From IMG/VR virus record IMGVR_UViG_3300009339_000008, positions 1 to 23,213 of that record: DNA of 23,213 nucleotides. One strand, given 5' to 3'. Below, in pieces: positions 6,206 to 12,187 of this stretch. A program made the position numbers and the translations under genes. The notes under the pieces were generated by a model. It searched no databases. It worked only from the letters and a program-made list of their open reading frames with translations, and was not told the DNA's origin. How positions within the stretch are numbered: the first letter of the stretch is position 1; each line of letters starts with the position of its first letter. This DNA comes from a virus.

Positions 6206-6210
6206 GGCCA

Positions 6211-6246
6211 TAAAAAAAGCCCCACAGTCCCAAAACCGTAGGGCTT
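6211..6246 (-). terminator. Minus-strand intrinsic terminator
   Basis: Read on the minus strand, AAGCCCTACGG (6246-6236) pairs with CTGTGGGGCTT (6227-6217), with two G-U pairs, around the loop TTTTGGGA. The run of T ends at 6212. On the plus strand the stem is followed by TATAAA rather than T, so the signal is directional. Its only candidate client is the minus-strand transcript from P3. Confidence 0.7.
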
Positions 6247-6250
6247 ATAA

Positions 6251-6265
6251 ATGAGTTTAGTTTAA
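6251..6265 (+). repeat. Left copy of a 15-bp inverted repeat
   Basis: ATGAGTTTAGTTTAA here is the exact reverse complement of 6536-6550. Its first 10 bases are also complementary to 6304-6313, so three sites can pair in alternative ways. Confidence 0.75.
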
Positions 6266-6381
6266 ACATGAAATACTATTTGATTGGAGAAATAAAACAA
6301 TGTCTAAACTCATTTTGTTTGTATAACACTCGTTATACAATGTAACTTTCGTTACACAACTGTACTCAACAATCAAACACT

Positions 6382-6410
6382 AGTATAACACTGTTATATG
6401 GTGTTGTCAA
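6382..6410 (-). promoter_or_regulatory. Minus-strand promoter P3 with a 15-bp palindrome
   Basis: On the minus strand TTGACA (6410-6405) and TATACT (6387-6382) are 17 nt apart. The palindrome TATAACA-C-TGTTATA on the plus strand (6384-6398) covers the -10 and most of the spacer. The box is preceded by GG as in the other three promoters. Transcription would start near 6375 and proceed towards the 6211 terminator. Confidence 0.75.
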
Positions 6411-6429
6411 CCGAGTATGTATATATTTA

Positions 6430-6438
6430 TGCTAGAAT
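6430..6438 (+). promoter_or_regulatory. Possible extended -10 promoter for the endonuclease/portal operon
   Basis: TGCTAGAAT fits an extended -10 (TGN plus TAGAAT) but has no -35 at the right distance. A promoter is needed somewhere here, because terminators at 6165 lie upstream and a long structural operon begins at 6564. ATAAATA motifs follow at 6442 and 6471. This is a weak candidate only. Confidence 0.25.
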
Positions 6439-6485
6439 ATCATAAATACATTATCCAAATAAAAAAGATGATAAATAACAATGTA

Positions 6486-6505
6486 ATTAACTCTGCTCAG
6501 TTAAT
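6486..6505 (+). other. Leader hairpin upstream of the endonuclease/portal operon
   Basis: ATTAACT (6486-6492) and AGTTAAT (6499-6505) form a perfect 7-bp stem with the loop CTGCTC. It lies in the non-coding 6412-6563 stretch, in which I see no frame with a ribosome site. It has no U-run and so is not a terminator. Confidence 0.35.
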
Positions 6506-6535
6506 GGCTAGAAGCATATGTCCAGTGGTGACAGA

Positions 6536-6550
6536 TTAAACTAAACTCAT
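6536..6550 (+). repeat. Right copy of a 15-bp inverted repeat, next to a ribosome site
   Basis: TTAAACTAAACTCAT is the exact reverse complement of 6251-6265 and ends just before the AAGAGGA ribosome site of the endonuclease gene. The minus-strand RNA carries AATGAGTTTAG, complementary to the last 10 bases of this copy, so pairing in trans is possible. Confidence 0.7.
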
Positions 6551-6563
6551 AAGAGGAAAACAG

Positions 6564-6584
6564 ATGAAAACATCAAAACAATTA
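6564..6584 (+). repeat. 21-bp direct repeat, copy 1 (endonuclease start)
   Basis: These 21 bases, starting ATGAAAACATC and ending CAATTA, recur exactly at 7001-7021. Both copies are start codons plus six more codons (MKTSKQL) of their genes. Confidence 0.9.
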
Positions 6585-7001
6585 AGTTCGGTGCATCAGA
6601 AAGCATATCGTGATCACAAATCAAATGCTAAAAGACGCAACATCGAATTCAACTTCACATACGAAGAATGGTTAAACTTTTGGGGCTCAGACATTAACAA
6701 CAGAGGCACTGGAAGTTTAGATTTACAAATGTGTAGATACAATGATACAGGTGCTTATAGCCCTGATAATGTATTTAAAGCTACACACAGAGAAAATGCT
6801 CAACAACAAGATAATAGTAATTATAATGTAGTTCCTGCTACATTGGCAAAACATAAAAAAGTACACACAGACAAAGGTATATTTGAAAGCGTTAAAGAAG
6901 CTGGAGAATACTTTGGATTCAGTGATGTATATGGGACAGTTCGCAACCGTTGTTTAAGCAATAACTATAGCAACTGGTATTATGTAGGAGAAACAGTATA
7001 A
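6564..7001 (+). CDS. Small HNH-like / NUMOD endonuclease, probable free-standing homing endonuclease
   Basis: This 145-residue protein has a basic start (YRDHKSNAKRRNIEF, 15-29) and a segment GSLDLQMCRYNDTGAYSPDNVFKATHRENAQQ (50-81). I know this L-x-M-x-R-x-x-D-x-G-x-Y-x-x-x-N-V-x-x-x-T-x-x-x-N pattern from small phage nucleases of the HNH superfamily, although a canonical HNH triad is not complete. Residues 103-141 (DKGIFESVKEAGEYFGFSDV, then NNYSNWYYV) match the NUMOD type of DNA-binding repeat common in homing endonucleases. The first 11 residues, MKTSKQLSSVH, copy those of the portal protein (MKTSKQLAHVH), and 21 bases are identical. The element therefore appears to have entered at the portal start and used its initiation region. 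Its stop overlaps the portal ATG (TAATG). Confidence 0.7.
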   Translation: MKTSKQLSSVHQKAYRDHKSNAKRRNIEFNFTYEEWLNFWGSDINNRGTGSLDLQMCRYNDTGAYSPDNVFKATHRENAQQQDNSNYNVVPATLAKHKKVHTDKGIFESVKEAGEYFGFSDVYGTVRNRCLSNNYSNWYYVGETV

Positions 7002-7021
7002 TGAAAACATCAAAACAATTA
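7001..7021 (+). repeat. 21-bp direct repeat, copy 2 (portal start)
   Basis: An exact copy of 6564-6584. Beyond it the two genes still agree in spirit (x-x-V-H) but not in third positions, so the duplication is not brand new. Confidence 0.9.
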
Positions 7022-8461
7022 GCTCATGTTCACGCTGGGTATGCAGAATATGCCTATAGATGGGACTATTATATGCGTTCATACATGGGAGCAGAAGAAT
7101 ACAGAGATGGTGCATACTTGCGTAAATATATTGCAGAAGATCAAGCACCAGGAAATCAATATCAACAAAGATTAGTAGACACAGCGTTGCAAAACCATGT
7201 GCGTCAAATAGTAGATGCATATAGAAGTTTCTTATTCCGTAACCCACCTAGAAGAACAATGGGTTCATTAGCGGATAATCCATTTGCAATGCAATTTTTA
7301 GAAAATACAGATTTAGATTATACAACATTAAATGACTTCATGCGTGAAGTTAATGATATGGTAACAATTTATGGTGGTGCCTGGATCGCATTAGATAGAC
7401 CGGCCTACCAAGTGGAAACTGTTGCACAGGAAATAGCTGAAGATATCAGGACATATGCTACACTCTACAGTCCAACAAATGTAAGAGACTGGAGTTTTAG
7501 CAAAAAAACAAATGGTCAGAGAGTATTAGATTATGTAAAAGTAATTGATGAATCATATGAAGATTATGATGTAATACGCTGTTGGCATCCTGATATGATT
7601 GAAGTATATACAGTACAAAAAAGTGAGAGTGCTGATTATACTTTACGAGAAACTGGTATACATGAACTAAACAATGTTCGTGACAGTATAGCAATTGATT
7701 ATGGTAAAATACTCAATTATACTGAGTATGAAAACACACTAGGCTATGTTCCGTTTATACATGTGCAAACGGACAAAAGTTTCCACAAGGGCATTGGTAC
7801 AAGTGCAGTAGGTGATGTATGCGATTTAACTCGCGAAATATACAACTTGACATCGGAATTGTATCAGACGATTCGCATATCGTCTGCCCCTAGTATTGTG
7901 GCCGAACCTGCTGCAGAAATAAATGGTGGCGCTGGAGCTATTATTACAATTCCAGAAGACACTACAAACACACCATACTTGCTACAACCAACTGGTGCAA
8001 GTGTTGATGGTATCTTAAAAAGCATACAACAAAAAGTAGATGCTATTGATGAGTTATCACACTTAACTGCTATTAAGGCCAAAAAAGGTCCTCAAAGTGG
8101 AATCAGTTTACAAGTAGAAAAAGAAATGTTGAATGCCAAGTTGGCAGACACAGCTGGTGTATTAGAAGCAGCAGAAAAGAAAATGTGGATGATGTGGTTC
8201 GATTTACAAGGAATGGAAGCACCAGAAGAATTCTACATTGAATATGAAAAGAGTTTCGATCTCAGAGACAAATCACAAGAACTAGCATTGTATACAAATG
8301 CAGCAGCGGCTGTACCACATGATAGTTTCAAACACTATATGCACAATGAAATTGCAAGGTTAATGATCACAGATGAAAGTGATTTGCAAGTGGTGTTAGA
8401 TGAGATCGCAAAAGATCACGCTAATATGGATGTTGAAGTACCAGGTACTGACAACTCATAA
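7001..8461 (+). CDS. Portal protein
   Basis: This 486-residue protein would form the dodecameric ring at the capsid vertex through which the large terminase pumps DNA. The length and pattern fit the SPP1 gp6-like portal group. An N-terminal segment with YQQRLVDTALQNHVRQIVDAYRSFLF (53-78) precedes NPPRR, a DNA-channel clip region lies in the middle, and a helical region follows (about 330-430; HLTAIKAKKGPQSGISLQVE). An acidic C-terminus closes the protein. The start is ATG 7001 with TAGGAG (6985-6990) 10 bases upstream, inside the endonuclease gene. Its first codons are duplicated in that gene. It is followed by a stem-loop at 8477 and the scaffold gene, the usual portal-scaffold-capsid order. 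Confidence 0.88.
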   Translation: MKTSKQLAHVHAGYAEYAYRWDYYMRSYMGAEEYRDGAYLRKYIAEDQAPGNQYQQRLVDTALQNHVRQIVDAYRSFLFRNPPRRTMGSLADNPFAMQFLENTDLDYTTLNDFMREVNDMVTIYGGAWIALDRPAYQVETVAQEIAEDIRTYATLYSPTNVRDWSFSKKTNGQRVLDYVKVIDESYEDYDVIRCWHPDMIEVYTVQKSESADYTLRETGIHELNNVRDSIAIDYGKILNYTEYENTLGYVPFIHVQTDKSFHKGIGTSAVGDVCDLTREIYNLTSELYQTIRISSAPSIVAEPAAEINGGAGAIITIPEDTTNTPYLLQPTGASVDGILKSIQQKVDAIDELSHLTAIKAKKGPQSGISLQVEKEMLNAKLADTAGVLEAAEKKMWMMWFDLQGMEAPEEFYIEYEKSFDLRDKSQELALYTNAAAAVPHDSFKHYMHNEIARLMITDESDLQVVLDEIAKDHANMDVEVPGTDNS

Positions 8462-8476
8462 ATAGCAGTGTAAAAC

Positions 8477-8511
8477 GGATTTAGGTAGAGTACTACCCCC
8501 AACATAAATCC
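8477..8511 (+). other. Stem-loop in the portal-scaffold gap
   Basis: GGATTTA (8477-8483) pairs with TAAATCC (8505-8511). Directly inside, GGTAG (8484-8488) pairs with CTACC (8493-8497) around the loop AGTA, leaving a 7-nt bulge. There is no U-run, so it looks like an mRNA processing or stability element rather than a terminator. An ATAAATA motif overlaps the portal stop at 8458-8464. Confidence 0.55.
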
Positions 8512-8543
8512 AAACAATTACCTTGTACAGGGAGAATCGTAAT

Positions 8544-9239
8544 ATGGACGAACAAAAACAAGTCATAGAAAACACTGAAGTTGAATCTACTGGTGATACA
8601 ACAATTCAGGAAACAACAAATAACCAGGCTGAGAAACTTTTCAAACAAGAAGATGTTGATCGTATTATTGCAAACAGACTTAAACAAGTTGAACGCAAAT
8701 ATGAAGGCATTGACTTAGAAGAGTATAACAATCTGAAAACTGCGGCTGAGCAGGCCAAAGAAAATCAGATGATGAAAAAAGAGCAGTTTGAAGAACTACT
8801 ACACAAGCAAAAAAGCGAAGCTGATCAAAAGTTAGCTAATATGCAAGCACAACTTGAAAAAGTACATGTGGATGGTGCCTTATTAAGTGCAGCATCAAAG
8901 CATAAAGCAGTTAACCCAGAACATGTAGCTGATTTGCTTAAAGCACAAGTCCGTTATAATGATGGAAAAGTGGAAGTATTAGACTCAAACGGCGAGTTGC
9001 GTTACAACACAAATACTGCAGAACCAGTAACATTGGATGAAGCAGTAAGCGAGTTCATGCAACAAAACGCATATTTCAAAGCGGCACAACCAGCAGGAAG
9101 TGGTGCTAATGGAAATGCAAAACATACAACTTCAAGAGAAGTTAAATTATCGGATCTCGATATGAACAATCCAGAGCATAGAGCCTTATACGCTCAAAAG
9201 CACAAGATTGGAAATTCGAGAAAGTTCAGTACTAAGTAA
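8544..9239 (+). CDS. Head scaffolding protein
   Basis: This 231-residue, highly charged protein should template capsid assembly and be expelled or degraded afterwards. A polar N-terminus is followed by FKQEDVDRIIANRLKQVERKYEG, a motif I know from many phage scaffold proteins. A long coiled coil comes next (about residues 35-115, Glu/Lys/Gln-rich, EQFEELLHKQKSEADQKLAN). The C-terminus is basic (KIGNSRKFSTK), as expected for the coat-binding end of scaffolds. The start is ATG 8544, with AGGGAG (8529-8534) 9 bases upstream. A TTG at 8523 in the same frame has no such site and is rejected. No protease motif is visible, so cleavage, if any, is not encoded in this gene. The stop lies inside the 9230-9250 hairpin. 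Confidence 0.8.
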   Translation: MDEQKQVIENTEVESTGDTTIQETTNNQAEKLFKQEDVDRIIANRLKQVERKYEGIDLEEYNNLKTAAEQAKENQMMKKEQFEELLHKQKSEADQKLANMQAQLEKVHVDGALLSAASKHKAVNPEHVADLLKAQVRYNDGKVEVLDSNGELRYNTNTAEPVTLDEAVSEFMQQNAYFKAAQPAGSGANGNAKHTTSREVKLSDLDMNNPEHRALYAQKHKIGNSRKFSTK

Positions 9240-9252
9240 CACACTTAGTATT
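9228..9252 (+). other. Stem-loop spanning the scaffold stop, before the capsid gene
   Basis: TACTAAGT (9230-9237) and ACTTAGTA (9243-9250) form a perfect 8-bp stem with a 5-nt loop, extendable by G-U and A-U pairs to 10 bp. TTCTTT follows. It contains the scaffold stop codon. It may be a partial terminator or, more likely given the capsid gene downstream, a processing or stabilising element at the 5' end of a capsid mRNA. Confidence 0.6.
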
Positions 9253-9273
9253 CTTTAACAGGAGACCAATAAA

Positions 9274-10125
9274 ATGGCAAACGAACTAGACACAGGTAAC
9301 TCAGCTGGCGAATTATTTGAAAATATTACTCAATCAGCTCAGTTTACTATGAACGAAAATGCTTTACTAAAAAACTTAGTAACAGTATATGACATGCAAG
9401 GCACACCAGGCTTAACAGCAAGTGTTCCTGTATGGCCAAGAGTGACAGGACTATCTGCTTTGGCAGCTGGTGCTGATCTTTCTAACACAGACATCTCTGC
9501 AACAGCAGTAGATATCACAGCAGCAGAATATGGTGCAATGACAACTATCCAAGATATCGTTATTGAATCATCTCCTATCGCAGTAGCCCAAGACGCTGGT
9601 GCAGTATTAGGTGGCGGTGTTGCTCAAGCAATGGACGAAGTTATTGTTGACTTATTCACATCAGCTTCAACTGATGTAGGTCCAGGTGCAGGCGCAGAGC
9701 TTACTATGGATCACATCCTAAAAGCAGCAGCTACACTAAGAAAAAACAGTGTACCAATGCAAGGAATCGTAGCAGTACTTTCTCCTTCAGCGGCATACAA
9801 CCTTAAGAAAACACTAGTTAACGCTGGTGGTTCATTATCAAATAACGATCTTGCAAATGCAGCAGCTCGTGACTACTACTTAGGTACAGTTGCCGGCGTT
9901 GCTATGTATGAATCAGCATCAATTGATGTTGATGGTTCAGATGATGCAGTTTCGGCTGTATTCCATCCAGCAGCTATCGGTATGGTAATGAAGCGTGATT
10001 TAAGAATTGCTACACAAAGAGACGAATCAATTCGTGGATTTGAAGTAGTTTCTTCAGCGGCATTTGGCGCTGGTATCTTAGATCAAGCTAAGATTGTGAA
10101 GATGACTTCAGACTCTGCAATTTAA
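9274..10125 (+). CDS. Major capsid protein (HK97-fold type)
   Basis: This 283-residue protein follows the scaffold, as in most tailed phages. It opens with an N-terminal arm (residues 1-45). Then come a beta-rich E-loop-like region with repeated T/D/A (SNTDISATAVDITAAEYGAM), a helix-rich P-domain (DAGAVLGGGVAQAMDEVIVDLF; HILKAAATLRKN), the segment GIVAVLSPSAAYNLKK and an A-domain with FHPAAIGMVMKRDLRIATQRDESIRGFEVVSSAAFGAGI. A C-terminal helix-strand pattern with R-x-E/D-x-x-x-R-G and a closing G-A-G-I/V is characteristic of coat proteins of this fold. About 22 of its 24 serines use TCN codons, whereas neighbouring genes favour AGT/AGC. AGGAG lies 10 bases before ATG 9274. Confidence 0.85.
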   Translation: MANELDTGNSAGELFENITQSAQFTMNENALLKNLVTVYDMQGTPGLTASVPVWPRVTGLSALAAGADLSNTDISATAVDITAAEYGAMTTIQDIVIESSPIAVAQDAGAVLGGGVAQAMDEVIVDLFTSASTDVGPGAGAELTMDHILKAAATLRKNSVPMQGIVAVLSPSAAYNLKKTLVNAGGSLSNNDLANAAARDYYLGTVAGVAMYESASIDVDGSDDAVSAVFHPAAIGMVMKRDLRIATQRDESIRGFEVVSSAAFGAGILDQAKIVKMTSDSAI

Positions 10126-10147
10126 TTGTATTAAAAGGGGATAGGAT

Positions 10148-10564
10148 ATGGCATTCGCAACAAACTCACAACTACTAGAAGTTGTACCAAGTATTAACAG
10201 TCACGGTGTAACAGACTTTACAGATCAGTTAGCTGAAGCTGAAAAGGATGTTAAGCGTTTCTTGGAAGTAAAATGGTACAATAAGACTACTAGAGGTAAA
10301 ACATTTGATGCATCACTACTCACAGAAGCACAGTGGACTAGAGCCACTATATTTCGTGCGTTAAGTACTCATATCCTACCTTCCCTATCACCATTCGCTG
10401 TCGGTGGGGACACTTTTAGAGAAATGATAACTTTCTATAAGGCTAGATTCAACGAAGAAATGGACATGGAAATGTCACAAGGCGTTGAATATGATGCTGA
10501 TAATGATAGTGTTATTACCAAAGGTGAGATACATAGACAACGAGCCGATAGGATATACAGATAA
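10148..10564 (+). CDS. Head-tail connector / adaptor protein
   Basis: This 138-residue, mostly helical protein lies directly after the capsid gene, where the adaptor that docks to the portal is encoded in siphoviruses. The region DQLAEAEKDVKRFLEVKWYN followed by ASLLTEAQWTRATIFRALSTHI resembles head-completion proteins of the gp15/gp6 kind in length and pattern. I see no diagnostic motif, so the call rests on size, helices and order. Its stop overlaps the next start as TAATG. Confidence 0.6.
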   Translation: MAFATNSQLLEVVPSINSHGVTDFTDQLAEAEKDVKRFLEVKWYNKTTRGKTFDASLLTEAQWTRATIFRALSTHILPSLSPFAVGGDTFREMITFYKARFNEEMDMEMSQGVEYDADNDSVITKGEIHRQRADRIYR

Positions 10565-10989
10565 TGAGCATTCGTGAAAACATCACAGCACATATTGTCA
10601 CTCAAATAGATGGCATCACTGAAGTCAAAACAGTGACTAGAGAACCCAAAGCGTTAACAGAATTGGCTGCTACATCGTACCCACATGTATTAGTAGAAAC
10701 AGCTAATGAACGCAGAGAAAACTCTAGTTATGGTAATGAAATTCGCCGTAAAGCTACTATGGATATTATACTTAATGTAGTAGTGTACAGTAACAACAGA
10801 GATCAAAGTCGTAATAGTATTATTGAATTGATTGAAGAAAAACTTGCACTAGATACTACACTGGGTGGTAACGCCATAGACAGTGGAACAAGCGAAATAG
10901 TTATTAGAGAAATTGGTGAAACTGCCCCCTATGGACAAGCGGCAATAATTTATACAGTTGAATATTACTACACCCGTGGTACTGTTTAA
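10564..10989 (+). CDS. Tail terminator / head-tail joining protein
   Basis: This 141-residue alpha/beta protein begins with RENITAHIVTQIDGITEVKTV and has the segment YPHVLVETANERRENSSYGNEIRRKATMDIILNVVVYS. A helix NRDQSRNSIIELIEEKLALD and strands ending YTVEYYYTRG follow. Strand-helix-strand order, length and location before the major tail protein match tail terminator proteins (gpU-like, DUF3168-like), which cap the tail tube and join it to the head. The assignment is by architecture, without a fixed motif. Confidence 0.6.
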   Translation: MSIRENITAHIVTQIDGITEVKTVTREPKALTELAATSYPHVLVETANERRENSSYGNEIRRKATMDIILNVVVYSNNRDQSRNSIIELIEEKLALDTTLGGNAIDSGTSEIVIREIGETAPYGQAAIIYTVEYYYTRGTV

Positions 10990-10991
10990 CA

Positions 10992-11012
10992 ACTATTGCT
11001 CTATGCGATAGT
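10992..11012 (+). other. Stem-loop before the major tail protein gene
   Basis: ACTATTGC (10992-10999) and GCGATAGT (11005-11012) pair over 8 bp with one G-U pair around the loop TCTAT. It has no U-run. Like the hairpin before the capsid gene, it precedes a gene whose product is needed in many copies. Confidence 0.5.
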
Positions 11013-11032
11013 AAGCTATTAGGAGATATACA

Positions 11033-11470
11033 ATGGCAGAAACATTAGGACTAAACGGCGTTGTTAGATTAGCAGATACAGGTACAACTTTATCAGCTAG
11101 TCATAACATGCTACATGTCACAAGCTTCTCAATTGAAGAAACATCTGAAACTATTGATACAACATCAATGGGTGACGCTTCAAGAGAAATCCTTGCAACT
11201 TTCAGAGCATTTACTGGAACTGTTGACGGATATTGGGACAAAGATGATCCAGCTTTGGGTCACGATGCTTCACCTACTGCACCAGTTGTGCAAGCAGGCG
11301 ATAAAATCGACTTTGAACTACATCCATCAGGCGTAGGTACTGGAAACAGCATCTATGAAGGTTCAGCAATTGTAACAAGTATCTCAAGATCACAATCTTT
11401 CGACGGAGTAACTGAATACTCAATTACTTTTGAAGGAACTGGCGACCTTGGATATAATGTAGGTTCATAA
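11033..11470 (+). CDS. Major tail tube protein
   Basis: This 145-residue protein would form the hexameric rings of the long non-contractile tail. It is beta-rich with the plan typical of small tail tube proteins: an N-terminal strand (LGLNGVVRLADTG), a central SFSIEETSETIDTTSMGDASREILATFRAFTGTVDGYWD and a C-terminal SAIVTSISRSQSFDGVTEYSITFEGTG. I know the last pattern (I-T-S-x-S-x-x-x-x-x-D-x-x-x-Y-x-x-T-F-x-G-x-G) from siphovirus tube proteins. Its serines are mainly TCA/TCT, shifted in the same direction as the capsid gene. AGGAG stands 9 bases before the ATG. Confidence 0.8.
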   Translation: MAETLGLNGVVRLADTGTTLSASHNMLHVTSFSIEETSETIDTTSMGDASREILATFRAFTGTVDGYWDKDDPALGHDASPTAPVVQAGDKIDFELHPSGVGTGNSIYEGSAIVTSISRSQSFDGVTEYSITFEGTGDLGYNVGS

Positions 11471-11483
11471 GGACTTTAAAATT

Positions 11484-11810
11484 ATGGTACGCTCAAGCAA
11501 CCCTAACAAGATCTTTAGAGATATTGAGAAACAGCTTGGGCGTGCCGTTAATGAAACAATTGAAGAGATAAATACAATTGCAATAAAAGAAACCCCGGTT
11601 GATACAGGGTATGCCAAAAGTAGATGGCGTACTGTGGGACGATATAAGTTAGGAGATACTATGAATGTTATCGACAATAATGCCACATATATAGGAATAC
11701 TTGATGGAGTGTTGGGTACACCAACTTCTAAACAAGCACCTGCAGGTATTATTAATCCTAAACTTAACAACAACATAAGAAGCATAACAAACAGACGGAG
11801 AAAATTATGA
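11484..11810 (+). CDS. HK97 gp10-like neck protein
   Basis: This 108-residue basic protein contains the pattern IKETPVDTGYAKSRWRTVG (about residues 34-52), which is the hallmark of the HK97 gp10-like head-tail neck family. The family bridges adaptor and tail terminator. It is unusual that the gene lies after the major tail protein; in most phages it comes before the tail terminator. AAGGA lies 10 bases before the start. Its end overlaps the next gene as ATGA. Confidence 0.75.
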   Translation: MVRSSNPNKIFRDIEKQLGRAVNETIEEINTIAIKETPVDTGYAKSRWRTVGRYKLGDTMNVIDNNATYIGILDGVLGTPTSKQAPAGIINPKLNNNIRSITNRRRKL

Positions 11811-12187
11811 CGGATAAAAGAGTAGAAGCAAGAAAAAAAGCCAAAGCAAGAGCAATTAACCTAGCAACAGCACACTTTGAAACAATGTTAGCTGGTGCAA
11901 TGCGTGGACCGATTGCAGTTCCTGAATGGGACTTAGATGTATACTATAAAACTACATCAACTATGGCTCAAGAAGCTAGAGTTATTGAATTAACACAAGA
12001 AGGTAAAACCACAGAAGGATTAGTGGTACAATTAATTATGAAGGCTTTAGATGAAGATGGTGATCCATTATTTGATATGGGTGACAAACTAAAGCTAATG
12101 AACAATGTAGATCCAAGCGTTATCTTGCGTGTAGTAACAAGCATGAATAACGATGTTAAAGCAGAGGAAGCCAAGTCGGGAAACTAA
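11807..12187 (+). CDS. Tail assembly chaperone G (short form)
   Basis: This 126-residue protein begins with a basic helix (MTDKRVEARKKAKARAINLA). It continues with the tail-chaperone core: WDLDVYYKTTSTMAQEARVIELTQEGKTTEGLVVQLIMKAL, then DPLFDMGDKLKLMNNVDPSVILRVVTSMN. In lambda-like phages such a protein coats the tape measure and keeps the tube protein soluble. Its TAA at 12185-12187 directly follows the slippery heptamer GGGAAAC, so part of the ribosomes should continue into the extended GT form. It overlaps the previous gene (ATGA at 11807-11810), with GGAG upstream. Confidence 0.82.
   Translation: MTDKRVEARKKAKARAINLATAHFETMLAGAMRGPIAVPEWDLDVYYKTTSTMAQEARVIELTQEGKTTEGLVVQLIMKALDEDGDPLFDMGDKLKLMNNVDPSVILRVVTSMNNDVKAEEAKSGN

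Larger units (their letters stand above)
6211..6375 (-). ncRNA. Candidate about 165-nt minus-strand structured RNA
   Basis: A transcript starting near 6375 from P3 and ending at the 6211 terminator is the only unit on the minus strand. In 5'-3' order it contains a 6-bp hairpin TGTAAC-GAAA-GTTACA with a GNRA loop (6357-6342) and a 9-bp perfect hairpin TTGTATAAC-GAGT-GTTATACAA (6340-6319). A 12-bp perfect stem AAATGAGTTTAG/CTAAACTCATTT (6315-6304 with 6260-6249) encloses a 43-nt loop, and the terminator stem follows. The 5' TTTGATTG (6376-6369) is complementary to CAATCAAA in that loop, so a pseudoknot is possible. The only small frame, 18 codons from 6313, has no ribosome site. The function is unknown; an antisense or regulatory RNA, or a structural RNA, are options. 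Confidence 0.55.

Noticed and set aside
6254-6313. 18-codon minus-strand frame inside the candidate RNA
   Set aside because: It begins at an ATG but has no Shine-Dalgarno site and overlaps the long stem. I regard the RNA as non-coding.
6287-6327. 8-codon plus-strand frame MSKLILFV followed by hairpins, like a leader peptide of an attenuator
   Set aside because: GGAG stands 10 bases upstream and the hairpins follow, but no plus-strand promoter is seen and a terminator lies just before. The evidence is too thin for a feature.
6119-7001. Group I intron with its endonuclease
   Set aside because: The endonuclease type and structured upstream RNA suggested it, but no interrupted gene can be joined across the region and no P7-like core was recognised. 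The structures also fit a minus-strand transcript better.
8523-8543. TTG start for the scaffold gene
   Set aside because: AGGGAG lies between it and ATG 8544 at correct spacing for the ATG.
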